Origin: Phoronis ovalis
Taxonomy: Eukaryota; Phoronida; Phoronidae
Length of the DNA: 10,000 bases
NCBI GenBank assembly: GCA_028565635.1
Contig: JAOXYB010054134.1
Coordinates: 1 to 10,000 of the forward strand
Direction: 5' to 3'
In this document: in pieces, positions 1 to 7,947 of the stretch
Numbering within the stretch: the first letter of the stretch is position 1
Layout of the letters: each line of letters opens with the position of its first letter
Made by a program: the position numbers and the translations under genes
Notes under the pieces: generated by a model
Seen by the model: only the letters and a program-made list of their open reading frames with translations
What the model was told of the DNA's origin: nothing
The model's database searches: none

Positions 1-73
1 TCTGAATCTGAATCTGGTTCTGACTTTACGTTGAATCTGGTTCTGAATCTGAATCTGGTTCTCACTTTACGTT
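1..73. repeat. imperfect tandem repeat, 41-bp period, cut by window edge
   Basis: Positions 1-32 and 42-73 are the same 32-bp segment with a single difference (G at 22, C at 63), joined by 9 bp of the same TCTGAA/TCTGGT hexamer style. The period is 41 bp. The array begins at or before the window edge, so its full copy number is unknown. It could be a satellite fragment. One plus-strand frame reads Ser-Glu/Ser-Gly rich at the start but soon stops, so coding is not supported. Confidence 0.75.
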
Positions 74-359
74 CGTGGGATCGGTGAGTGTAAAAAAGTA
101 GTCGTAATTCCTGTATACAGTTACTACTTCTGTGTTCTCCAATAGTAGTCACAAGTTCCCATAATGTTTGCTGTTGACATGGAATGGAACTTCAAATTGC
201 ATGCTTCACAGTGTTGATTGTTGATTGACATGGTTTTTAGAAGATTCTTATTCCGCTATTGTTGATTAAGGTGGCGAACATTGCTCGGCATCATTTATTA
301 CACTTGGTAATTTATGTTAATTTTTTAGCTAATTAAATGAAAAGATAGATAAGCTAAAG

Positions 360-374
360 TATATATATATATAT
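360..374. repeat. (AT)n microsatellite
   Basis: Uninterrupted alternating T/A run of about 15 bp in the AT-rich stretch downstream of the minus-strand gene. The remaining sequence from 74 to 669 is AT-rich with no open frame, splice-bounded exon or RNA structure that I can support. Confidence 0.8.
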
Positions 375-954
375 AGAAAGTATACAACTGAAACTTTATA
401 GATATGTGCCTTTTTTGACTGAGCAGATCATTTGACCTGTACCGTTGCCATTTTGGAATAAAACATTAACTTTTTAAATATATAATTAAAAAATAATATC
501 ATTCAAAAACCATTAATACTACATATTTGAAAGTATGCATACATTGTCTTTACATATATACATAACTACAAAATTAAAACGACAACTCATGTTCTCTTAA
601 ACTTACTTTTTCTAAAACAATATGAATTCTTACAGTCACACTTTCAATTAAGTTAATATTGATATTCTGTTAGAAATTGCTGAAAGAAATAAAGTATAAG
701 AAATCGAATGTAAGCAGAAACTCAAATCTGGTTTTAGACAATGATAATTGAACATCTTGCTTGTCTATATATTTAAAGGCCGTTGTCCATAATGAAGTCC
801 TTAAGTGATGCAACATTAGTTTCATTACGTTGAGCATCCGATATACTGAATAAATATTGTTATCATTTTCAGAATGTCCAAATGAAACTTGCCAGTAATC
901 CAATACACGAGCCAAGTAAGAATGCGAAATATGTCGAAAAGGGAAATCATTATC

Positions 955-1002
955 TTGTTTTTGCATGAGACCGTCCATCTGCTTCTGCACGAGACCGTCC
1001 AC
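955..1002 (-). repeat. in-frame 24-bp tandem duplication
   Basis: Two adjacent 24-bp units (1002-979 and 978-955 on the minus strand) encode near-identical 8-residue units, V-DGLVQKQ and M-DGLMQKQ, in the open frame 670-1212. The unit length keeps the frame. The differences include synonymous third-position changes (CAG/CAA, AAG/AAA), which is mild evidence that the frame was once translated. Confidence 0.7.
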
Positions 1003-1162
1003 CTTTTTCGATTCACGCGGCATCAAATCTGTGTGATCTTCATCGTTGTCTTTTGTATGGTAAGGCTTCTGTTCGCTTAAATCAAGATTTGACTTTTGTC
1101 TTTTGATGTACTGGTGCGCCTTGTTTCGGAGCATTGTATCATTTTTTTCCTCAGATGCTCCT

Positions 1163-1168
1163 TTTATT
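1163..1168 (-). terminator. candidate polyadenylation signal AATAAA
   Basis: The plus strand reads TTTATT, i.e. AATAAA on the minus strand, about 50 bases past the exon 5 stop codon (1217-1219). The motif and spacing suit a short 3' UTR. It is common by chance in AT-rich DNA, and it falls inside the open frame that may be a detached coding tail, so the two readings compete. Confidence 0.3.
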
Positions 1169-1216
1169 TCATATGGAACCATGTCAGTTGGCTTTTTCGC
1201 CTGTTGCAGTACTCAA

Positions 1217-1500
1217 TTATTTTGGATTATCTTGAAATACAGCCTTTTCTTTCAATATTTTCTTCACCCATTCCCGAACATGCTTTGTGGACTCAACACC
1301 AGCTGTTTCCAATTCTTCATCGTACTCCTTTATTTCGGTAAATTTTATTTCAATCTGCCCATTGTATACTTCAATCTTCTCCAGTTCTTTCGTATACTTT
1401 TCCATTAGTTCTGTTTTGATTTGACTATTGGTGACGTAATCGGTGAATCTTTTGCACTGATTAAGACAAAGAAGTATGGGCGACTCAAATTCGACGAGTT
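1217..1500 (-). CDS. coding exon 5 of GTPase-like gene (G4 region, C-terminus)
   Basis: An acceptor ATTTTTGCAG precedes 284 bp ending at TAA (1217-1219). Entered in phase 1, it encodes residues 370-463. ESPILLCLNQCKRF holds a strand followed by the place of the G4 motif: the NKxD consensus is read as NQCK (1451-1462), so Lys and Asp are both replaced. A Glu/Lys-rich region with coiled-coil character (about 395-412) and a final helix ending VREWVKKILKEK follow, matching the end of a GTPase fold. The frame's upstream extension to 1522 is intronic. Confidence 0.65.
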
Positions 1501-1946
1501 CTGCAAAAATGAAATTATTCATTTAAGTTATGAGACATGAAATGCTATTGTAAACAATTATATACAATATTTAATCTATACAGACATGTTTTAAAATATA
1601 ACATGTACCATTTTATTTAAAATGCTTAACATTTTACCCGTTTTACTAATTTGGACATAGATTCTTCATTATGTGTCATGTTACATATCCAGGCTGCTAG
1701 TTGATGGTTTTAAATATCAATAAACTACTTGTGAAATGACATGTGCTGCCAAATGTGTAACTTTATCACAGAAATACAGTTTGATATTCAAAAATAGTCA
1801 AATACAGACTCTTACAAATATAACAATAAAGGCTTACATTAGATGTAAATGAATAAAAAAATGTTACAATCTGCAGATGTAGGTAGATTAAGTAATGATA
1901 CTATACAATAATATAGAATAAACGCAGCAGTGCAAAATATTGTTAC

Positions 1947-2092
1947 CTTTCATCAAAGTCACTATGTCGTTGTTGACATCAGAGTGAAAAAGCCACATGC
2001 AGATAAAATAACTTCCTGCTGTTCCCCAACGATCTTTAGTTTCTCTTATATAATTCTCTATTCACTGCATTGGCTCCAGGTGTGTCAACTAC
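1947..2092 (-). pseudogene. exon 4 of GTPase-like gene, with frame break after G3 DTPG
   Basis: A 146-bp exon bounded by a CTTTACAG acceptor and an AAAG|GTAACA donor. It opens VVDTPGANAV in phase 0, placing the G3 motif DTPG at 2075-2086 directly after the strand that ends exon 3. This frame meets TAA at 2036-2038. The plus-one frame is open from 2061 to the donor and reads KDRWGTAGSYFICMWLF and onwards, a typical strand/helix sequence, and only it joins exon 5 in phase. The exon length (3n+2) is one base off what the flanking phases demand, so the break is a net shift of one base between about 2036 and 2064. Confidence 0.7.
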
Positions 2093-2236
2093 CTGTAAAG
2101 TGACTAGCTTACGTAAACATCTAATTGCAATTACATGTATTTAAAGTTGAATCACGGCAAGTTATTATTTTTCAGCTAACTGATAACTACGTTGTACATG
2201 CTACTATATTTGCTTCTATGCAAATTAGTAACTTAC

Positions 2237-2763
2237 CATGCAATGCTCACTGAGCTTAAATATTGATAGTTCCTTCGTGTGTACATTTACACCAATATTC
2301 TGGACGCTATCTGGTGGATCCCATACAGCCTTTATTAGGGTTGACTTCCCAGCATCCTGTGGTCCGACAATAAATGCTGCCAATGATTCCTCTACAATCT
2401 TTCTTAATGGTAGAATAAGCTGGCAACTTAAATACACGAGCTCTAATGCCTTTCTTTGCGAATTTTCATCAGCTTTACCAAGCGGCGTTGTTTCATCAAA
2501 CGGTTTATCTCTTAATAATGCAGTGAACCCTTTGTTCCACTTATTATTATATCCACTGACCCAACCCATATCTTTACAAACTTTCAGCAGATTTTTTTCA
2601 AGGTCAAGAGAAGATGTTACCCTTGGAAGTGGTTTGTTCAAAGATGTAGTTATTATCTTTAAGAGGCGCGTGTATCCATTTTCTGTTTGCACTTTCTTTA
2701 ATGTAATTATAATGCCGCCTGTTGACAAGGCTAGACCAGCTGCAACTGTCGCCAAACAAACAC
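2237..2763 (-). CDS. coding exon 3 of GTPase-like gene (P-loop)
   Basis: A 527-bp exon with a TTTGCTTTTCTCAG acceptor and an ATG|GTAAGT donor, phase 1 in and phase 0 out. It encodes residues 146-321: the second half of the hydrophobic Gly-rich stretch (GVCLATVAAGLALSTGGIII), a basic amphipathic linker, then the beginning of the nucleotide-binding domain. The P-loop GPQDAGKST lies at 2339-2365 with the catalytic-type Lys at residue 285 and a hydrophobic strand AAFIV in front, as expected for G1. NVHTK, about 20 residues later, carries a Thr that could serve as G2. The whole antisense strand is also open, as a shadow. Confidence 0.8.
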
Positions 2764-3291
2764 CTGAGAAAAGCAAATGCAATGTCCATGTTATTTGTAT
2801 TTGTAAATTTATCACATACAATTAAAGTTTACTGATTTTTGATAGCTAATATTTTTCTCGTTTCCACTGGATTACGTTCTGAAAATGACAGCAATGTGAT
2901 AACATTTAAGCGGATTGGACCCGTTCGGGGGAAGTTATTCCCACTTTACAGTTTGATAAGAATTCTGGGCAGTTTACTGAAAAAAAATAGACTAATAAAA
3001 GTATACTTTTTTGTAAAGGTATTAAAAAAGGATTACGGACATTTTTTTTATTTATCTAAGACATGATTATTAGAAAAGAAGCGACGTTGCATAAAATCGA
3101 CATACCACGTCATTATGAAACACACTTTACTAACCATTTACAAAGCATCGTCTGTATACGAAACATTAACTATACGTATAACGACCGTCGAGGTGATTTG
3201 TTTCTACATGCTATACTGTATGGTAAATATAAAGGTACATTTCCAACAAAAACACAACCACGGTACTGAATAACTAACTTCAACTATTCAC
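2764..3291. other. intron 2 of GTPase-like gene
   Basis: 528 bp between exons 2 and 3. Plus-strand open frames here (2839-3066, 3063-3269) show no recognisable motif and have no splice or start context, so they are not annotated. I see no repeat or RNA structure. Introns 3 (2093-2236, 144 bp) and 4 (1501-1946, 446 bp) are likewise plain AT-rich sequence. Confidence 0.6.
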
Positions 3292-3546
3292 CTGCTGCCG
3301 GGAACAGACTGAAAGCCAAAATGCCCCATGTACCGGAACCAGCAGCCAGTCCACCAGCTGCACAATACACTTTCTCCTTAAATGTTGTCGTTATTTCTAT
3401 ATCTAATTCTTCAGCTTCCCGAACAATGTCTGAAAATAGTTTTCTTTTTAATTTGAAAGGATTGTTGCTGTCGTCTGTCGCGAAACCGTCGAAAGTGAAT
3501 GTACAGTTGTTTAAAGCCTTGAACAGGTCAGAATCTGAATGTATTT
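3292..3546 (-). CDS. coding exon 2 of GTPase-like gene (start of hydrophobic segment)
   Basis: A 255-bp exon, phase 1 to phase 1, between a TTACTTTTTTTCCAG acceptor and a CAG|GTGAAT donor. It encodes residues 61-145: an acidic and Ser/Asn-rich part, a basic patch FKLKRK (91-96), a Glu-rich helix, then from about residue 120 a Gly/Ala-rich hydrophobic run that continues in exon 3. The open frame extends beyond both splice sites (3284-3592), so the boundaries come from splice signals and phase agreement. Confidence 0.7.
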
Positions 3547-5001
3547 CTGGAAAAAAAGTAATGGTTTTCTTAAAGAAGCTGTTTACTAACAAAAAATAAA
3601 TACAGTTTTATTAAATGGACTACAGGATTTAAATTGCAGGCTACACCAGCAAGTTTATATGTTTAAACTATAGTAAACTGTTGATGTTTATCTTTCTAAT
3701 TAAGTAGTTTGTTTCTCTCTGCACTGTCTTTATATTCCATTTTGCAATTGATGGACATGCAGTAGAACCAACTACAAATCCAATTAAGCTATAGACCAGA
3801 ATAATAGAATACCTACTGTTAATTGTGCAAATGAAGTGTCGTGTACACGCAGGCATTGTTAAAAAGAAATATGTATAAACAAATCCAGATCTTTGAGTGT
3901 AACATAAGCAAGTTAAACGTACGTATGGGATTGATATTTTTAGTTGTTTCAAACTCAGACAAATTAAATAACAAAACTTTTAAGGCCAGCAACGCATTGC
4001 GAGAATGACAGAATTATAACAGTGGACCTCTTATGCCATGCTGTCATCCATACTGAGGTTCCTATTTTCACATTATGAAAAATTAGAATTTTTCAGAGAT
4101 ATTTGTGACAACGTATAGAAGAAAATGATACAAGTAAGTGGCGATATGTCTAGTAGTGAAACATCAATATTGGATTTGTATATAGCAGGTAATTGTAGTT
4201 GAAGTTTTACACTGTGCGTAGACACCAGCCATGTTTCACTTGTGATCAGTGTAAATGCATATGTCTATTTGAGTATCACTATATCTAGAAGCATAATGAT
4301 GAAAGTTACTGTTATGAAGAAAGTACGAAGAGAAAGTGGGATTATTTGAAAAGTATTGGTTTAAATGACTAAAACGAGAGAGAGGATTATTAAAAAGGTG
4401 AAAATAAGTCATTAGGGAAAGGGCAGTGCGTAAAGATGCTACTAATGAAGAGAATGATAGTTCGTTTGAAGGTTTACACATTAAATGCATAGTCTTGGAG
4501 TAGAGGACATTTGACTACACATATAAAGCGGACATTTCCAGACAGTGTCTTATGTACTGTCAGTTGGCCATTTGTTCACTAATGTCCTCGCTTTATATGT
4601 AAAGTACACGGAAACAGAATCTCTCAAAGGGCAACTGAGTCACAGCAAGAAACTGAAGATCTTCTTGGTTGGTCAATAACAGAAACTGATAAGCATATCA
4701 TCCGCACTGCTGCTTTCGTTCTAAGAAGAGGGCGCATGCAAGCTATTATTTTGGCCTTCATGTTTATGTAAAATAGAACGCACAGTTGTTTCTAAGTATT
4801 TTAGATATGAGCAGGGAAAGAAAGCCACACAGGAAAAGAATCCAAAACAGCACTTCACAACAAGGTTGTTAACATCAATTCCAGTGAAAAATTAATGAAA
4901 TTACATTTTTTTGCTTATTAACCTTACCAAGATATGGTTGTAGAAACCAGATATGCATTTAACACAGTATGTGAGTACTGATTTTCCAGCAAGAACCCAG
5001 A
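3547..5001. other. intron 1 of GTPase-like gene, part without recognised genes
   Basis: The intron spans 3547-5587 (2,041 bp). This part has only short frames on either strand (for example 3668-3952 and 4236-4490) with no family signature. It contains the hairpin at 4519-4600. The last 60-80 bases before 5002 may continue the LINE relic, since a frame near 4945-4970 contains ETRYAFNT, reminiscent of the segment that usually precedes the CCHC motif in such elements, but this is too weak to set a boundary. Confidence 0.5.
4519..4600. repeat. inverted repeat / hairpin, arms 18-20 bp
   Basis: The left arm 4519-4536 (ACATATAAAGCG then GACATT) pairs with the right arm 4581-4600 (AATGTCCT then CGCTTTATATGT), with a 2-base bulge on the right arm. 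The 44-bp loop contains a second, nested stem GACAGT (4541-4546) / ACTGTC (4556-4561). It sits in intron 1. It may be a small MITE-like relic or a structured intronic element; no target-site duplication was evident around it. Confidence 0.7.
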
Positions 5002-5398
5002 TGCAGATTATGCCACGAACGTAGTGAAACAAATCAACACATCATCAGCTTATGCAAACAACTCACATGAACGGCTTACAAGGAAAGACACAACCAAGTG
5101 GTCAGGATAACATACATAAACATCTGCAAGGAATACACACTGGAACTGGTGAGAAACGGCAACCAAGGTCATAGAGAATGAACAAATTAAACTACTCTGG
5201 GATTTCCACATCCAAACGGACAAGTACGCCTGACATAGTAAGCATAGACAAAGACAAGAGGAAAACAATCATCATAGTCATAGCAATACAGCATTACATC
5301 AACATCAAGAAGATAGACATGAACAAATAGACAAATACCAAGCACTGAGGGAAGAACTGAACAGGATATGGAAAATGGATACAAAAATTATCCCAATA
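5002..5398 (+). mobile_element. decayed C-terminal end of a LINE (non-LTR retrotransposon) ORF2
   Basis: Pieces in three plus-strand frames follow, in order, the pattern of the C-terminal region of LINE reverse-transcriptase proteins common in cnidarian and mollusc genomes. The CCHC knuckle is CRLCHERSETNQHIISLC (5002-5055; C-x2-C-x8-H-x4-C), followed after a TGA (5068-5070) by YKERHNQVVRITYINICKEY in the same frame. Next come VIENEQIKLLWDFHIQTDKY (5171-5227), then DIVSIDKDKRKTIII in a new frame (5232 on), and EQIDKYQALREELNRIW shifting again (5321 on), ending IIPI at 5398. At least three frame changes and three stops make it a dead fragment. It lies antisense to the host gene in intron 1 and ends at a (TA)n tract. 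Recognition is from memory of the family, not a database search. Confidence 0.75.
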
Positions 5399-5411
5399 TA
5401 TATATATATAT
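5396..5411. repeat. (TA)n microsatellite at LINE end
   Basis: About 16 bp of alternating A/T directly follow the last recognisable LINE codons. Simple repeats at the 3' end are usual for several LINE clades, although here the conserved GALG-type ending is already missing, so the tract could equally have grown later. Confidence 0.7.
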
Positions 5412-5587
5412 TATTGACTAAAGTGTTTGGTAAAAAATAAATTGGCATAGTTTTCAAGTGGTGCACGAGTACCTGGCGCAGTGTCAAATGCTTTTAAACT
5501 GTTTAAGAATGAAAAATGATTTATATATTTCAGACGAATTGTCATTGATTTGAAATATCTCTCTACATTTAACAACATTTAACTTAC

Positions 5588-5768
5588 CATAATTATCTAA
5601 ATCCGTGATATCTATCTCTTTAGTTTTGACAAGTTTTTCCATTTTACCAAGCAGTATAAGTGTTTGATTAGTCTTCCAGTCATAATGGGGATTACGCTGT
5701 TTCTCGATTGTCACATCCAAAATAGCTTTAGAGTAAGCTTCTACCAGTAATGCACCATTCGTTCCCAT
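5588..5768 (-). CDS. coding exon 1 of GTPase-like gene (start codon exon)
   Basis: ATG at 5768 opens a frame of 60 codons plus one base, ending at a GTAAGT donor (5587-5582). The peptide starts MGTNGALLVEAYSK and is mixed charged/hydrophobic with a Lys-rich middle, like a helical N-terminal domain. The bases before the ATG read CATAG|ATT, so an acceptor at 5772-5773 could precede a three-base leader. Beyond the donor the frame runs on into the intron to 5484; that extension is not coding. Confidence 0.65.
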
Positions 5769-5771
5769 AAT

Positions 5772-7285
5772 CTATGTATATAATATCCAGTTAAATCAAT
5801 TTATAAACTGCATCACGTGTCGTCAATGAGAAGCCTAAAATGGATCGCCAAGAAGTTATAAAAGTTATTCGTGGATCATCGATTTGAAAGTCATGCGAAC
5901 TATCCAAAAAATATCCAGAAAAATCGTTTAAAATATTTGCGGAAAAGAGATTTTCGTTAAAAGCGGGAGTCAGTAAAGAAATATTTTTTGTGAAATTTGT
6001 GAAGATCACCGATTTTTACGAAAAAATTGACTTTTTGAACATTTTGATCCGAACCCACATTTTTTGATCCCCTGCTCCAGATTCTAATTCAGATTCGAAA
6101 TAAACTTGTTTTCTATGTTGATTTTTCGTCCAAGTTTTTAAAACAGTTTTCATAAAAAAATGAACATTTTAAAAATTCAAAATACCACGTTCTACATTAG
6201 GTGGTGTCGCCGTTTTCACTTTTATTGTGATGCCTTGAAGGAAAGTATGTTTTTCCCAAAGTTATTGCGGAATTTCGGTTATTTATACATTATGAGATCA
6301 ACAGTAGTAGTTCAAATTTCACCCTTCATAATAACAAATGAATATGCCAATAATTCAATTTTTTTCTAAACTCCTCTTCCCCTGGAATTAAAGCTTTATA
6401 TAAACCCCTTACCCCCACAAAAATAATTAGATTCAGAAACTGTTTCTGATAGGGACCGTTTCCAGAGGACATGGTTTGGGAGGGAGAAAAAACTGAGTGC
6501 TCGGAGAGAAGCCTTGGTACATTAAATTAAATAAATTTAAATTAGTAAACAGGTTCGTACACACCCGTAAAGCAGTTTTAAAAAAATATGTTACAGATTT
6601 AGTTTTAAAAAAAACATTTCAAATTACTGCCAGAATTTTCCAAAAGAGACTACACATTATTTTAAGAACACAACAAAAAGAGCGTTTGGATTCTCTTTGC
6701 GCGTGTTACAATTCGGAAGGATAAAATTAAATTGAAATTATTTTTGATTGTAGCAAATGTAAAAAAAAACCCTGATGTGACTGATATATGGGACAGATAC
6801 AGTTGTAAGCAATTATCATAAATTTTATCGTGGACAACTTTGCGCGTATAATGTATGCATAATGTCAGTGATCCTATGTAACATGTTACATCAAGTTTGT
6901 TTTCATTGTCTAAATAGTCTTGCAATAGTTAAAATTATTTGCAAACTTTGCATTTAGAAATCTTCTGCAATGTATATCTTGTACAATACAAACTTATATT
7001 CTTTGGTAAATGTATTATTACACTAATTAATTACCTTTACAAGTAGCGCAAATAACTAAATGATACCAATGTTGTGACAGGCGTAAACCTCACATTATTG
7101 TTATCCTAACAAACCGATCAGGATACATGTCCAAAGCGTCTTTCTATTACTCCTATAACTTTAAAATGGTTTCACATGGATATGAGAAAGTAAAAACGAG
7201 TTGTAAAAGAAGATTATTGATAAATAAATAATAATCAAAATAATACGTACAAACCTGCGATGTATGATTTACTAGCAGAACTTAC
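5772..7285. other. upstream region, probable 5' UTR intron; no recognised gene
   Basis: If the untranslated exon near 7286-7370 is real, this is a 1.5-kb leader intron of the minus-strand gene. It carries several short open frames (minus 5791-6009, plus 6160-6369, plus 6497-6724, minus 6662-6925) that lack motifs, splice context or repeats with coding periodicity. Around 5880-6060 both strands are open over about 60 codons and the sequence is richer in CG dinucleotides than its surroundings, but I recognise no protein there. Confidence 0.4.
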
Positions 7286-7372
7286 CCCAATAGCCTAAAC
7301 TAGTTTCAGTAATCACGCCGCGTGCGTAGGCAGACAAGGACAAAGACGATATGTACCCGGATGTATCAGTAA
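7286..7372 (-). other. candidate 5' untranslated exon of GTPase-like gene
   Basis: On the minus strand TTGGG|GTAAGTTCT is a near-consensus splice donor (GT at 7285-7284). The preceding 85 or so bases are richer in G+C than their surroundings, contain CpGs (CGCACGCGGCG region) and have no ATG. A TATA-like box lies about 30 bases further upstream. A matching acceptor could be CATAG at 5772-5776, just before the start codon, but its pyrimidine tract is poor. The upstream edge is estimated from the TATA position. The link to the gene is inference. Confidence 0.35.
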
Positions 7373-7396
7373 ATTATACACTAAAATACTCGAGCC

Positions 7397-7402
7397 TTTA
7401 TA
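7397..7402 (-). promoter_or_regulatory. TATA-like box, minus strand
   Basis: The minus strand reads CTGTATAAAGGCTCGAG, a good TATAAA(A/G) match with GC-richer flanks. A start site about 30 bases downstream would fall near 7372, giving a roughly 85-base leader exon that ends at the GTAAGT donor. In AT-rich DNA such boxes occur by chance; the support is the arrangement with the donor and the CpG-bearing exon. Confidence 0.35.
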
Positions 7403-7576
7403 CAGAAGGCGAAATCTGCGAGTTTTTTAAATATGTTTGAAGCAAAATCTGTGGATGCAGTAGTATTAAGTGACTAGTTTGTATTACGAGTTGAAATTGT
7501 AAAATTTAACATTGCCTCCATGTATACATGTATGTGTACGTACGTACATATGAATGTATGTATGTATGTATGTATG

Positions 7577-7606
7577 TATGGATTGATGTACGTATATATA
7601 CATGTA
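7577..7606. repeat. 30-bp island in satellite, copy 1
   Basis: The island TATGGATTGATGTACGTATA and the following ATACATGTA interrupt the TATG array here and recur without change at 7861-7890, 284 bp away. The two copies mark an internal duplication or a higher-order unit of the satellite. Confidence 0.85.
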
Positions 7607-7860
7607 ATGTATGTAATGTATGTAATGTATGTAATGTATGTAATGTGTGTATGCATGTATGTTTGTATGCATGTAATGCATGTATGTAATGGTTGTAATG
7701 TATGTAATGGATGTAATGTATGTAATGGATGTAATGTATGTAATGTATGTAATGTATGTAATGTTTGTAATGTGTGTAATGTATGTATGCATGTATGTAT
7801 GTAATGTTTGTAATGTATGTAATGTATGTATGCATGTATGTATGTATGTATGTATGTATG

Positions 7861-7890
7861 TATGGATTGATGTACGTATATATACATGTA
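7861..7890. repeat. 30-bp island in satellite, copy 2
   Basis: Identical to 7577-7606. The TATG block before it matches that before copy 1, whereas the 3' flank differs: TATGCATG units here, TGTATGTAA units after copy 1. The duplicated segment therefore ends close to the island on that side. Confidence 0.85.
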
Positions 7891-7916
7891 TGTATGCATG
7901 TATGCATGTATGTATG

Positions 7917-7947
<31 letters not shown>

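Larger units (their letters stand above)
670..1212 (-). pseudogene. possible detached C-terminal coding part of the GTPase-like gene
   Basis: This minus-strand frame is open from 1212 to a stop at 670, about 180 codons, with a possible internal Met at 1182. It starts only a few bases after the in-frame stop (1217-1219) that ends exon 5, but in another frame. The product would be hydrophilic, Lys/Glu/Asp/Gln rich in its first half, and it contains an in-frame 8-residue tandem repeat (DGL-V/M-QKQ type) at 955-1002. The joint with exon 5 needs more than one small frame change, because the stop at 1217-1219 and a TGA near 1214-1216 leave no single crossing point. It may instead be 3' untranslated sequence that is open by chance; an AATAAA signal lies within it (1163-1168). 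I recognise no domain. Confidence 0.3.
1217..5768 (-). pseudogene. P-loop GTPase-like protein with glycine-rich hydrophobic segment; five exons, one frame break
   Basis: Five exons splice on the minus strand: 5768-5588, 3546-3292, 2763-2237, 2092-1947, 1500-1217. Donors are GTAAGT, GTGAAT, GTAAGT and GTAACA; acceptors end TTTCCAG, TTCTCAG, TTTACAG and TTTGCAG. Phases are 1, 1, 0 and 1, consistent at every joint if one base is ignored in exon 4. The product would be about 463 residues: a charged helical N-terminus (1-119), a Gly/Ala-rich hydrophobic stretch (about 120-167), a linker, then a GTPase-like domain with G1 GPQDAGKST (279-287), G3 DTPG (324-327), an altered G4 LNQCK (382-386) and a Lys/Glu-rich C-terminal helix region. 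Hydrophobic segment plus GTPase suggests a membrane-acting GTPase. The hydrophobic part resembles apolipoprotein-L-type hairpins by composition only. As written, translation stops 12 codons after DTPG (TAA 2036-2038, about 339 residues). It may be a pseudogene, a null allele or a sequence error. The start at 5768 has A at -3 and G at +4; an earlier start was not excluded. Confidence 0.7.

Noticed and set aside
2238-2825. 195-codon plus-strand open frame
   Set aside because: Antisense shadow of exon 3, whose strand carries the P-loop and good splice sites.
3668-3952. 94-codon minus-strand frame with a hydrophobic stretch, considered as an extra exon of the GTPase-like gene
   Set aside because: Exons 1 and 2 already join in phase without it, it has no matching splice pair, and I see no motif.
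5050-5384. Minus-strand open frames of 65-72 codons, Cys/Tyr/Val rich
   Set aside because: They are antisense to the LINE relic, whose ordered motifs are on the plus strand.
5791-6009. 72-codon minus-strand frame upstream of the start codon
   Set aside because: A stop separates it from the gene, both strands are open here, and no splice pair or motif supports it.
7607-7850. Regular short repeats with spacers, superficially like a CRISPR array
   Set aside because: The units are 9-bp tandem variants without unique spacers, and the genome is eukaryotic.
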